Source: Xiheimicrobium sp033763395 (GTDB taxonomy: Bacteria; Myxococcota; Myxococcia; Myxococcales; Myxococcaceae). Taken from it: DNA of 64,000 nt. Location of the stretch: positions 26,718 to 90,717 of the forward strand of contig JANRKQ010000066.1 in the NCBI GenBank assembly GCA_033763395.1, given 5' to 3'. This document shows positions 1 through 8,001 of the stretch, piece after piece. Numbering within the stretch: position 1 is the first letter of the stretch; every line of letters starts with the position of its first letter. The translations under genes and the position numbers were made by a program. The notes beneath the pieces are model-generated. The model was not told the origin of the DNA. It saw only the letters and a list, made by a program, of their open reading frames with translations, and searched no databases.

Positions 1-768
1 GAAGGGCGAGAACGCCGACGGCGCCTGCGGCAGGCCGGCGAGGAGCGCCATCTCGGCCAGGGTGAGATCCTTCACGTCCTTGCGGAAGTAGTTCTCGGCG
101 GCCGACTGCACCCCGTAGCTGTGGTGCCCGAGGTACACGTTGTTCAGGTAGAGGTAGAGGATCTGCTCCTTGGTGAGCTCGTTCTCGAGCCTTCGGGCGA
201 GCAGTGCCTCGCGGATCTTCCGCTTGATCGTCTTGGCGGTCGACTCCTTGTAGCCCTCGGTCGAGATGAGCACCGCCTTCGCGGTCTGCTGCGTGAGCGT
301 CGAGCCGCCCTGCACCTTGCCCGAGCCCGTCACCTTCTTCATGACCGTCTTGAAGACGGCGCGGCCGGTGCCGAAGACGTCGATGCCGAAGTGGTCGAAG
401 AAGTCGGCGTCTTCGGCGGCGATGAAGGCCTGCACGAGGCGCTTGGGAATGCGCTCGTACGGCACCACCTTGCGGCGCTCGTTGTAGAACTCGCCGGCCA
501 GCACCGCGTCCTGGGTATAGACCTCGGAGAGGATCGGCGGGCGGTACGCCTCGGGCCGGGGAAAGTCCGGCAGGCCGTCGGAGTACTTCCACACCACGAA
601 GCCGTAGCCCATCACGGCGGCGGTGAGGCCCGTCAGCGCCAGCCAGCCCAGCGCCTTGAAGGGGAACTTCCACCACCGCGCCTTCGGAACGTCGACCAGC
701 ACCAGCTGTCCTTTCCGTGTCGACGGCGTCGCAGCCTCGTCGGACTTGCTCGCTTGCTGCTTCCGCAT
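1..768 (-). CDS. Class A penicillin-binding protein (PBP1A-type), N-terminal part
   Basis: Only the first 256 residues are in the window; the gene runs off the left edge. The product is a bifunctional peptidoglycan synthase whose N-terminal glycosyltransferase (GT51) domain polymerises lipid II outside the inner membrane. Visible in order: a short cytoplasmic tail, one membrane anchor (about residues 39-60, GWLALTGLTAAVMGYGFVVW), then the GT51 signatures EDADFF (holding the catalytic Glu), GGSTLTQQ, and the helix around QILYLYLNNVYLG. The transpeptidase domain is outside the window. The ATG at 768 shares one base with the stop of the upstream pseudouridine synthase (TGATG), so the two genes are probably co-translated. 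The family call is secure; which PBP1 paralogue it is cannot be decided from this part. Confidence 0.93.
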   Translation of the reverse strand, partial: MRKQQASKSDEAATPSTRKGQLVLVDVPKARWWKFPFKALGWLALTGLTAAVMGYGFVVWKYSDGLPDFPRPEAYRPPILSEVYTQDAVLAGEFYNERRKVVPYERIPKRLVQAFIAAEDADFFDHFGIDVFGTGRAVFKTVMKKVTGSGKVQGGSTLTQQTAKAVLISTEGYKESTAKTIKRKIREALLARRLENELTKEQILYLYLNNVYLGHHSYGVQSAAENYFRKDVKDLTLAEMALLAGLPQAPSAFSPF

Positions 769-1826
769 CAGCTCGCCTCCGTCTCGCCGGCGTCCACCGC
801 CGGTCTGCCGCCACGTGGGCCGTCGGCCACGTGTTCATCGGTCCTCGCGCCCGCCACGCGGACCGAGGGTGGAATCGTCAGGCCCGCCCGCTTCAGCACC
901 TCGGCGAGCGCATCGGGGAGCGGCGCTGCAACGATCGTGCGCTCCCGGCCCTTCGGGTGGGGGAACTCGAGCCGGGTCGAGTGCAGAAACAACCGGCCGA
1001 GGCCCCACTTCGCCTTCGCGTCCCGATTGAACGCGAAGTCACCATGCTTCGGGTCGCCCGCCACCGGGTGCCCGATGGCTGCGAAATGTCGCCGAATCTG
1101 GTGCGTCCGGCCAGTTTCGATGGTGCAGCTGACGAAGGCCACCTGGCTCGTCTGCGCCAGCACCGTGTAGCGGGTGCGGGCTTCCTGCAGGTTGACGCCC
1201 CGCTTCGCCCGCGACTCGGCCGTCTGCTGGTGCTCGGCCAACGGCAGGTCGATGAGGCCCGACGACTTCGGCAGCTTGCCCTTCACCAGCACGAGGTACT
1301 GCTTCTTCGCCAGGTGCTTGGTGAAGACCTCGGTGAAGTGCACCATTGCGGGCCTTCGCTTGGCCACCACCAGCACGCCGCTCGTCTCGCGATCGATGCG
1401 GTGCGCGGGGCTCGCGGTGAAGCCGTTGCGCTCAGCCTTGTCGCCCAGGTACGCGCGCACGAGATCGACCACCGTGCCGCTGGTGATGCCGCTGCCCGTG
1501 TGCACAGCCATGCCCGAGGGCTTGTCGAGCACGAGGATGAAGTCGTCTTCGAGCAGCACTTTGAGCTCGCTCAGGTCGACCTTCGGCGCGGGCGCTGGCT
1601 TCGAGAGGTCGCGCTCCTGGCGCAGCGCCTGCTCGTCGCCCCGAATGGTGACGACGTCGTCCTTCACGAGGTGCTGCTCGGGCTGGCCGCGCTTGCCGTT
1701 CACCCGCACCTTCTTCACGCGAATCATCTTGAAGAGGTGCGAGGTGGGCACGTTGGGCAGCGTGCGGCGCAAGAACTTGTCGAGCCGCAGGCCCGTGTCG
1801 TCCTCGCTGATGCGAAACTCGAGCAT
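768..1826 (-). CDS. RluA-family rRNA/tRNA pseudouridine synthase (RluC-like)
   Basis: A 352-residue enzyme that isomerises uridine to pseudouridine in structured RNA, in the cytoplasm. An N-terminal S4 RNA-binding domain (about residues 12-65, ending VRVNGKRGQPEQHL) precedes the catalytic domain. The RluA signature HRIDRETSG places the catalytic aspartate at residue 145, followed by GVLVVAKRR and the late motif TGRTHQIRRH. The S4 domain with the loop KVRVNGKR most resembles RluC among the E. coli members, but the target uridines cannot be assigned from sequence. The last 40 or so residues are low-complexity and probably disordered. It starts with ATG 73 bases from the divergent pentapeptide-repeat gene and overlaps the PBP gene downstream by one base. 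Confidence 0.92.
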   Translation of the reverse strand: MLEFRISEDDTGLRLDKFLRRTLPNVPTSHLFKMIRVKKVRVNGKRGQPEQHLVKDDVVTIRGDEQALRQERDLSKPAPAPKVDLSELKVLLEDDFILVLDKPSGMAVHTGSGITSGTVVDLVRAYLGDKAERNGFTASPAHRIDRETSGVLVVAKRRPAMVHFTEVFTKHLAKKQYLVLVKGKLPKSSGLIDLPLAEHQQTAESRAKRGVNLQEARTRYTVLAQTSQVAFVSCTIETGRTHQIRRHFAAIGHPVAGDPKHGDFAFNRDAKAKWGLGRLFLHSTRLEFPHPKGRERTIVAAPLPDALAEVLKRAGLTIPPSVRVAGARTDEHVADGPRGGRPAVDAGETEAS

Positions 1827-1899
1827 CTCAGTCGGGGCTCAAACCACATCGAAAACCGTTCGTCACCCGCTGGGCACCCATGTAGAAGGCCGACCCGTC

Positions 1900-3126
1900 A
1901 TGCCCAAGCAGCCAACGATCGAAGAGCTCCTGAAGAACGGCAGCAAGCAGTGGAACCAGCTCCGCAAGGACGGGAAGGTGGGGCTCGACCACACCGGCGC
2001 CACGTTCCCGCAGCTCTTCTCGGCCAACGCCGACCTGTCGGGCCTGACCCTCATCGGCTCCGAATGGGAGAAGTGCGATCTGTCGAAGGTGAGCTTCAAG
2101 GAAGCCGACCTCTCGAACAGCTACTTCCACGGCGGCCGCCTGCAGGACTGCGACTTTCGCGGCGCGAACCTCGAGGGCGCGACGTTCGAGAAGCTGAAGC
2201 TCCTCCGCTGTGACTTCACCGGCGCGAAGGGCCTCGAAGAGCTCGAGTTCGACGACTGCGACATGGACCGCGTGGTGGGCCTCAACGGCGAGATGGCGCC
2301 GCCCCCGCCTCCGCCGCCCGCCGTCGGCATCACCAGCTTCACGCGCGAGCAGCGGGCCGCTGCCATGGCCGCCCAGCAGCAGCCCGAGCAGGACAGCGAG
2401 CTGCCGCCGTTCCGCCCGACCGACCCGCCGGGCACGCTCTTGTTCCGCGGCCTCAAGCACGTGGCCAACCCGCCGCCCTGGGTGCTCGACGTGCCGGGCC
2501 TGCGGCCGCCCCTGCCCGTGCGCATGGCGCCTGGCGTCAGCCTCGAGCATCTCTACCGCGAGGCGGTGAAGACGCGCATGGAAGGCCGCCGCCCGGTGCC
2601 CGACATGCAGGCCATCGAGAAGGCGAAGGAGGCCATCATCAAGGGCTCCGCCGAGACCGCGGTGGGCGTCATGTACCTGCGCGAGGTGGGCGTCGAGCCG
2701 ACGCCGTCCGACGCGGCCCTCGCCTCGCTGGCGAACGACCTCACGGCCGCGATGGAGGTGGAAGACACCACTGCCGACGTCGACCCGCGCATCACCGGCG
2801 CCATGCTCGAGCTGCGCGCGACGGCCGACGGACTCGAGCACCTCGGCGAGCTGCGCGTGCGGCTGGCGGCGGTGCAGCTCTTCACCTCGCTCCTCGAGGC
2901 CGGCTTCGCGCCCGACAACAACTGGGAAGAGGCCGTCGACTCGCAGGAGGCCTCGCAGGACCTCGCCCACGTCGCGTCGAACGGCGACCGCGGCCAGCTC
3001 AAGGAGGCCTTCGAGGCCTTCGCCGCGCTGCCCGACGAGGTGCGCATGCGCCGGCTGGCGTACCTGGCCGAGGCCACCGCGCACGTCGAGGCGATGGCTG
3101 GTGGCGGAGAGCCGCCGGCCGCCTGA
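1900..3126 (+). CDS. Pentapeptide-repeat protein of unknown function
   Basis: A 408-residue protein without a signal peptide. Residues about 40-115 contain pentapeptide-type repeats with A(D/N)L spacing (for example ANADLSGLTL, EADLSNSYF, GANLEGATF), which normally fold as a right-handed quadrilateral beta-helix. A proline-rich linker with eight consecutive prolines follows, then a roughly 250-residue helical C-terminal region that I do not recognise. The ATG at 1900 is preceded by GAAGG at a workable distance; a longer open frame to the left overlaps the divergent pseudouridine synthase and is not used. Pentapeptide repeats are found in gyrase mimics, effectors and many proteins of unknown role, so no function is inferred. 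Confidence 0.8.
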   Translation: MPKQPTIEELLKNGSKQWNQLRKDGKVGLDHTGATFPQLFSANADLSGLTLIGSEWEKCDLSKVSFKEADLSNSYFHGGRLQDCDFRGANLEGATFEKLKLLRCDFTGAKGLEELEFDDCDMDRVVGLNGEMAPPPPPPPAVGITSFTREQRAAAMAAQQQPEQDSELPPFRPTDPPGTLLFRGLKHVANPPPWVLDVPGLRPPLPVRMAPGVSLEHLYREAVKTRMEGRRPVPDMQAIEKAKEAIIKGSAETAVGVMYLREVGVEPTPSDAALASLANDLTAAMEVEDTTADVDPRITGAMLELRATADGLEHLGELRVRLAAVQLFTSLLEAGFAPDNNWEEAVDSQEASQDLAHVASNGDRGQLKEAFEAFAALPDEVRMRRLAYLAEATAHVEAMAGGGEPPAA

Positions 3127-3149
3127 GTTCTTCAACCCGGGGGAAGCCC

Positions 3150-3860
3150 ATGACGAAGGTCCTGTTCGTGTCCCTGGCGCTCTGGGCGCCGCTGGCCCTG
3201 GCGCAGCCGTCGGCCGATGCGTCGACGGACGTCGAGCTTGCCGCCGAGACGACGAAGGTGCTCAAGCCGCTGCGGGCCGATGCCCGCCTCACGGTCGATA
3301 CCGACATTCTGCTGGTCTACGTGAGCTTCGGCCTGTCAGGCGACTTCGGGCTGGTGAAGCTCGGGCCTGGCACGCTGGCGGCGGGCGCGGGGCTCGACTT
3401 CGGCTTCTGCGGCTCGGCCTGTCTGCTCATCGGAGGCCTGCTCGGCGGCTCCTACGGCATTCGCAACTTCTTCCCGCACGGACGCTTGAGCTACCACCTC
3501 GAGCTGCCGGCGAAGGGCGCCAACAACACGCTCCAGAAGGTGAATGTGTATGGCGTGTTGTTCGGCGGCGTCGTCATCTCGTCGATGGGCTTCGTGGGCC
3601 GCTCCCAGGGCGTCGAGGTGAGCGCCACCAGCACGGGCCTGGGCCCTGGCATCGGCATCGGCGCGGGAGCGAGCTACTTCTTCACCGAGCGGGTGTTCGT
3701 CGGCGCCGAGGCCGCCGCGCGCTACCAGGTCGTGAGCTTTGGCGACGTGGTGACGGTCTCGGCCCCCGGCTCGAACGTGAACTTCGTGTGGGAAGACCGG
3801 TACAAGTCGCAGAGCTTCTCGGGCTTCGGCCTGCGCTTCTACGTCGGCTTCCGCATCTGA
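3150..3860 (+). CDS. Secreted probable outer-membrane beta-barrel protein
   Basis: A 236-residue protein with a clear signal peptide (MTKVLFVSLALWAPLALAQ). The mature part alternates hydrophobic and glycine-rich strands (GAGLDFGF, GPGIGIGAGASYFF, FSGFGLRFYVGFRI) and has no transmembrane helix, which is the pattern of a small outer-membrane beta-barrel. The family was not recognised. It begins 24 bases after the pentapeptide-repeat gene, with GGGGGAAG as ribosome site, so the two are likely co-transcribed. It converges with panD, whose stop codon lies only about 10 bases away; no terminator hairpin with a T-tract is present between them. Confidence 0.75.
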   Translation: MTKVLFVSLALWAPLALAQPSADASTDVELAAETTKVLKPLRADARLTVDTDILLVYVSFGLSGDFGLVKLGPGTLAAGAGLDFGFCGSACLLIGGLLGGSYGIRNFFPHGRLSYHLELPAKGANNTLQKVNVYGVLFGGVVISSMGFVGRSQGVEVSATSTGLGPGIGIGAGASYFFTERVFVGAEAAARYQVVSFGDVVTVSAPGSNVNFVWEDRYKSQSFSGFGLRFYVGFRI

Positions 3861-3870
3861 CGCGGGCGCG

Positions 3871-4347
3871 TCAGGCCGCCTTCTTCTTGCCCTTCTTCTT
3901 CGGCTTCTTCGGGGTGTCGGCCTCGGGCGCCTCCTTCTCGGCGAAGGGGCGCTGCGGCGGGTTGCGCTCTTCCGAGGCGACCTTCGTCGGGCGGTTCTGA
4001 TCGTCCACCAGCACGACGTTCGGCTTGTGCTTGCGGGCGGCCTTCTCCTTCATCCAGCCGTAGGCGGCGATGATGACGAGGTCTCCGGGCTTCACGAGGT
4101 GGGCGGCGGCGCCGTTGATGCCGATCTCACCCGAGCCGCGCTCCGCGGGGATGACGTAGGTCGCCAGCCGAGAGCCGTTGGTGACGTCGTAGATGTCGAC
4201 CTTCTCGTTCTCGAGGAAGCCGGCGGCGTCGATGAGATCCTGATCGATGGTGATGCTGCCCACGTAGTCGAGGTCGGCGCGCGTCACGACGGCGCGGTGG
4301 ATCTTCCCGAGCAACAGGTGCCGCAACGTCTTCTGGGACTCAGCCAT
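3871..4347 (-). CDS. panD: Aspartate 1-decarboxylase with Lys-rich C-terminal extension
   Basis: Catalyses L-aspartate to beta-alanine, the beta-alanine source for pantothenate and coenzyme A. The 158-residue product aligns well with PanD: GKIHRAVVTRADLDYVGS at the N-terminus, AAGFLENEKVDIYDVTNG, and GINGAAAHLVKPGDLVII. The pro-enzyme cleaves itself between Gly30 and Ser31 to create the pyruvoyl cofactor at Ser31. Usual PanD proteins end near residue 120-126; this one continues about 35 residues with a KKPKKKGKKK tail. The start at 4347 is chosen because the N-terminus then matches known PanD; the longer open frame upstream is spurious. The other pantothenate genes are not in the window. Confidence 0.95.
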   Translation of the reverse strand: MAESQKTLRHLLLGKIHRAVVTRADLDYVGSITIDQDLIDAAGFLENEKVDIYDVTNGSRLATYVIPAERGSGEIGINGAAAHLVKPGDLVIIAAYGWMKEKAARKHKPNVVLVDDQNRPTKVASEERNPPQRPFAEKEAPEADTPKKPKKKGKKKAA

Positions 4348-4424
4348 GTCGTGAACCTCTTCGAATGCCGAGCGCGAACACCCGCTCGCGCGCGGGCGCC
4401 TTAGGCCAGGTGGGGCCCGGATTC

Positions 4425-5432
4425 CTAGCGGATCCGTGCGGCCTTCCGGGCAGGCGGCGCGGCGGCGCCGAAGAAGTCGAGCTGCACCTTCTCGCTCACG
4501 GCGCGGGCGAAGAGCCCCTCTTTGCGCAAGCCGGCGGCGAGCTCTTCGGCGAACCCGAACAACGTGATGACCTCGCGCGCGCCGGTGGCTTTGGCGAAGT
4601 CGACGAGCGACGGGTAGTCGGCGTGATCCGACACGGGGAAGGCGATGTCGGCGCCGGAGCGGCGTGCCCCCCAGGACTCGAGCGCCCAGCCGGTGAGCAC
4701 GGCGGTGGCGATGGGCTCGGTGACGTGCGGCCGGTGGCGGTTGAAGGGCGGGAAGAGGCCGACCTCTCCGTCGCGGAAGGCGCCGTCCCAGCAGCGGGCG
4801 TCGATCGGGACGCCGAGCGAGGTGTAGAGCGCCGAGATGGCGTGGTTCGACTCGTGGGTGACGAGCGAGAGGCCGCGCGAGGCGAGCTGCTGAATCGTCT
4901 CCTGGCTCTTGCCGAGGCTGTACGCGAGGAGCACCGGCCGCACCCCGCGCTCGAGCTGGCGCCGGCACCAGCGCGCGACCTCGTCGTACACGGCGTCACG
5001 CGGGGGGAAGCGGTACTTCGGGTGGCCGAAGGTGGACTCGACGACGAGCGTGTCGCACGCCGGCGTCTCGGCCTGGCGCGCGGTGAGGAACCGGCCGGGG
5101 CTGAAGTCGCCGGTGTAGACGAGGCGGTGGCCGTCGGGGCGGGTGACGCGCACCTGCGCCGCGCCGAGCACGTGGCCGGCAGGGAAGAGCTCGAGGGACA
5201 GGCCGTCGAGCTCGAAGCGTTCGCCGTAGCGGAGCGGCACCGTGTCGTCGATGGTGCCCACGCGGTGCTGCATGAGGGTGAGCGTCTCGGTGGTGCCGAT
5301 GGCGCGGGCGTGGCGGGCGATGTGGTCGGTGTGGGCGTGCGAGACGAAGCTGACGTCGGCCTTGCGGCGCGCGTCGAACCAGAGCGGTGAGCCCGAGAGC
5401 CTGAGGCCGCCTTTGACCCACTCGACCGGCAT
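4425..5432 (-). CDS. Metallo-beta-lactamase-fold nuclease (YSH1/exonuclease-like)
   Basis: A 335-residue cytoplasmic metallo-hydrolase. The metal-binding motif HAHTDH is at residues 32-37, followed by a later histidine (AGHVLGAAQV), YTGDFSPG with the bridging aspartate, ESTFGHPKYRFPP, and a C-terminal SDHADYPSL histidine. This set is seen in the RNA 3'-end-processing/DNA exonuclease branch of the superfamily, and the ESTFG(x)PxYR motif recalls the bacterial 'DNA ligase-associated exonuclease'. An ATP-dependent DNA ligase gene lies 4.7 kb upstream on the same strand, but three to four unrelated genes intervene, so a shared repair role is only a possibility. Substrate (DNA or RNA) is not settled by the sequence. 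Confidence 0.82.
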   Translation of the reverse strand: MPVEWVKGGLRLSGSPLWFDARRKADVSFVSHAHTDHIARHARAIGTTETLTLMQHRVGTIDDTVPLRYGERFELDGLSLELFPAGHVLGAAQVRVTRPDGHRLVYTGDFSPGRFLTARQAETPACDTLVVESTFGHPKYRFPPRDAVYDEVARWCRRQLERGVRPVLLAYSLGKSQETIQQLASRGLSLVTHESNHAISALYTSLGVPIDARCWDGAFRDGEVGLFPPFNRHRPHVTEPIATAVLTGWALESWGARRSGADIAFPVSDHADYPSLVDFAKATGAREVITLFGFAEELAAGLRKEGLFARAVSEKVQLDFFGAAAPPARKAARIR

Positions 5433-5495
5433 GGGGCCGGGTTAGCGGAAGGGGGAGGGCGGTGTCACGCGGGGGCCGACGAGTTCCGGCTCGCT

Positions 5496-6341
5496 TCAGC
5501 GCCTCAACACCTTTTCCATGAGCTGCCGGTCGAGCTCACGGAGCGTGTCCCGTCCCCACTCTCCATTCTCGAGCGTCGAATAGAGATGGTCCGGCAAGTC
5601 CTGCTCCAGCCCCGGACAGCAAGAGCCTGCAGCCATAGCGATGGCTGCAACGGTGTCGACGTCACCTGTGAAGGCGATGCAGTCCTTCAACAGCTCACTC
5701 ATGCTGGTCGCGCGACTCAATGCCGTGATCGCGGCTCGGACGCTCATCCACCCCTTCGAGCCCACCTTTCCCTGCCAGGGAGTGCTCCACTGACCGGGGA
5801 CGTACTCCGTGAGGAACTCGCCAAGCTCGGAGACCGCCCCGAGTTCGTAGGCGCAGAAATGCACAGCGAGCGCCGCCGCCACCGCTGCGTTGACACCGTC
5901 TGGCGTGTCGTGTGTCAGGCGAGCCTGGAGCGTGGTGCGTTCAATGACGTCTTGCAGCCTGGGAAACAACCCGATGGGGCCGGCACGCATGGCTGCGCCA
6001 CTCTTGTCGCTGTCGGGACTGATTCGCGCGAGGAACTCGGAACCGTCGTTCACCTCAAGGAGCACCTCGTAGAAGCCTCGCGCGTAGCCTTCTCTTGGGT
6101 CGCGCTTGAATGCCTGCACCATGCACTCTGCAATGAGCTCGCGTGAAAACGGCCTGTGCGACAGGATCGCCTCGGCAATGGCGATGCACATCTGAGTGTC
6201 GTCGGTATAGGTGCCCGCAGCGATTCGCTGCTTCGGATGCGCCCTGAACGCCGCGAGGGTGTTCTCACGCGCGACGATGGCGGGCCTCGCGTACTCAAAG
6301 CCAGCGCCGTAGGCGTCTCCGAGAGCTATCTCGACCAGCAA
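5496..6341 (-). CDS. ADP-ribosylglycohydrolase (DraG-like) family protein, unusual start
   Basis: The family removes ADP-ribose from proteins or small molecules using a two-metal site. Visible motifs: GDAYGAGFEY near the N-terminus, YTDDTQM (metal ligands), SGAAMRAGPIGLF in the middle, and GDVDTVAAIAMAAG near the C-terminus. It is 281 residues from a TTG at 6341; there is no ATG or GTG because an in-frame stop lies 11 codons upstream. Homology seems to continue a few residues before the TTG (FFLGTQ), so a CTG start at 6353 is possible. The local base composition is clearly lower in GC than neighbouring genes and codon choice is less biased, suggesting horizontal acquisition. About 200 bases upstream (6342-6538) contain no gene that I can see. 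Confidence 0.8.
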   Translation of the reverse strand: MLVEIALGDAYGAGFEYARPAIVARENTLAAFRAHPKQRIAAGTYTDDTQMCIAIAEAILSHRPFSRELIAECMVQAFKRDPREGYARGFYEVLLEVNDGSEFLARISPDSDKSGAAMRAGPIGLFPRLQDVIERTTLQARLTHDTPDGVNAAVAAALAVHFCAYELGAVSELGEFLTEYVPGQWSTPWQGKVGSKGWMSVRAAITALSRATSMSELLKDCIAFTGDVDTVAAIAMAAGSCCPGLEQDLPDHLYSTLENGEWGRDTLRELDRQLMEKVLRR

Positions 6342-6538
6342 TTGGGTCCCCAGGAAAAAGTCCTCAGGACTCTATTGCTGCACGGGCGTTCGCACAAGCT
6401 CTCCTGCCTGGGGTTGTCCGCCGGAAACTGGGCGCGAACGACGCCGCCATCTCCGCGAGGTCCCTCGCAACAGCGCAACGAAGCGCTGCACGGCGAGAGC
6501 GGCAAGGACCCCTCGGAACGGGCGTCGTCGAGTTTCGG

Positions 6539-7297
6539 TCAAACAGCCAACAGACCGCGCACGAACGAACCCACCGCGACGTCCTTGCGGAACGCCAACG
6601 TGCCCAGCTGCACGTGACTCAAGAAGCCCAGCACCCGGCGGTTCACCTCGACGCGGGGCAGGGCGAAGACGTCTCCGTCGAAGCACTGTGACGTCGCGAG
6701 CTGCGCCGCGGCGAGCGGGGCGAGGGCGCCCAGCGACTCCGACGACGCCTTCTCGAGCGCCACAAAGCACCGCACCGGCAACCGCCCCGGCCGCCCCACG
6801 TTGTCCTCATCCGAGCGGAACGGCGTGCCTCCACACGTTCCGTCGGGAAACAGCTGCACGATCTCATCGGTCAGGAGCGCCAGGCCCGAGGCGCGGCACA
6901 GGCGCGATAACGTCGATTTGCCGTCACCGCTCTTCCCGGAAGCCACCAGCGCGTGGGCGCCATCCGAGATGCCAGCCGCGTGAATCAGCACTCCGCCCAG
7001 CTTCGTCGTGGTGACCAGGTACCAGGCCAGCCGCAACACGAGCTCGCCCTGGAACATGCCGTCGGGCACCTCGACCTGCATCCGCGCGCCTTCGAGCAGG
7101 AACCGGCAGCGCCCCAGCGGCCCCTCGGCGACCCGCGCGTGGGCCGGCAGCTCGGCGTGACGCTCGATGACGAGGGCTGGCGGCCGCGACGATGACGACG
7201 CGAACGCTCCCAGGTGCACGCGGGGCCGGGACATGTCGGCCAGCGACCGCTCGACGCGAATCACCTCGCCCGCACAGTCGAAGTCGAAGAAGTCCAT
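6539..7297 (-). CDS. HPr-kinase-like P-loop protein
   Basis: A 252-residue cytoplasmic protein. The second half carries a Walker A motif GKSGDGKST (residues 121-129) preceded by VLIHAAGI, then LLTDEIV (Walker B-like). This arrangement matches the C-terminal kinase domain of HPr kinase/phosphorylase and its relatives (HprK-like proteins), which phosphorylate a serine on a small protein or act on peptides. The N-terminal 80 residues are unrecognised. There is no HPr or other PTS gene in the window, so the substrate is unknown. The start ATG at 7297 overlaps the stop of the ChbG-like gene by one base (TGATG), and a longer upstream reading is rejected because it would run through that gene. Confidence 0.75.
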   Translation of the reverse strand: MDFFDFDCAGEVIRVERSLADMSRPRVHLGAFASSSSRPPALVIERHAELPAHARVAEGPLGRCRFLLEGARMQVEVPDGMFQGELVLRLAWYLVTTTKLGGVLIHAAGISDGAHALVASGKSGDGKSTLSRLCRASGLALLTDEIVQLFPDGTCGGTPFRSDEDNVGRPGRLPVRCFVALEKASSESLGALAPLAAAQLATSQCFDGDVFALPRVEVNRRVLGFLSHVQLGTLAFRKDVAVGSFVRGLLAV

Positions 7298-8001
7298 CAG
7301 CTCCAGGCCTCGAAGCGCAGCCCGCGCGCCTCGAGCACCTCGCGCGCCTCGAGCCCGCAGAAGGTCTCGAGCTCGACCTCGCGCTGGGCCGAGTACCCGC
7401 TCTTCACCTCGCTCGGCGCGAACCCGGGATGGCACATGAGCTCGACGAGGCCTTCGGTCGGGAGCTCCGCCAGCACGTCGACGAAGCGCTTCGACGTCCA
7501 CCAGGCCTCGGTGCCGGTGTCGCCGATGAAGACGTCGTTCGTGCGCACACCCGCGTCGCGAATCGTCGCGCGCATCGCGTCGTCGATGCTGCGCACCGCC
7601 AGGCGGCGCTCCTCGGCGGCGCGAAGGAGCCCCTCGAGCACGGGCGGGTGCCGGTGCAGGTGCTTGTGCACGTCGATGTGGGTGGCCGGGCGGTCGAGGA
7701 GCGCTTCGAGTTGGTCGAGCTGGGCGAGCGTCTCCCGGCGGACGAAGGCCGGGTCGAGCGTGGGCGCGGCCGCCTCGGTGAGCTCGTAGGACTTGAGGCT
7801 CAACGCATAAAAGCGCGCCAGGTTCAGGTGCAGCCCGATGGACAAGCCCTCGGCCAGCGTCGCCGCGTCCTCGGAGTACGGCGTGTTCACCATCATCGTG
7901 GTGCTCGATACCACGCCGTGGCGCATGGCCTTGACGATGCCGCGCGTGACGGCCGGGTCGTACCCGAAGTCGTCGGCGTTGAGCACGAGGCGCGCGCTCA
8001 C
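7297..8001 (-). CDS. ChbG/YdjC-family carbohydrate deacetylase
   Basis: A 234-residue member of the YdjC/ChbG family, metal-dependent deacetylases acting on acetylated sugars such as chitooligosaccharides; some relatives modify envelope glycans. The family motifs are all present: LNADDFG at the N-terminus (metal-binding aspartates), GLHLNL, HIDVHKHLH (metal-binding histidines) and a C-terminal MCHPG. It starts with GTG at 8001, overlapping the kinase stop by four bases (GTGA), and its own stop overlaps the next gene by one base, so kinase, deacetylase and HprK-like protein look like one translationally coupled unit. The substrate is not known. Confidence 0.9.
   Translation of the reverse strand: MSARLVLNADDFGYDPAVTRGIVKAMRHGVVSSTTMMVNTPYSEDAATLAEGLSIGLHLNLARFYALSLKSYELTEAAAPTLDPAFVRRETLAQLDQLEALLDRPATHIDVHKHLHRHPPVLEGLLRAAEERRLAVRSIDDAMRATIRDAGVRTNDVFIGDTGTEAWWTSKRFVDVLAELPTEGLVELMCHPGFAPSEVKSGYSAQREVELETFCGLEAREVLEARGLRFEAWS

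Noticed and set aside
4348..4968. Longer panD or an extra gene fused upstream of panD
   Set aside because: Extended N-terminus is Arg-rich frame noise; PanD homology begins at the ATG 4347.
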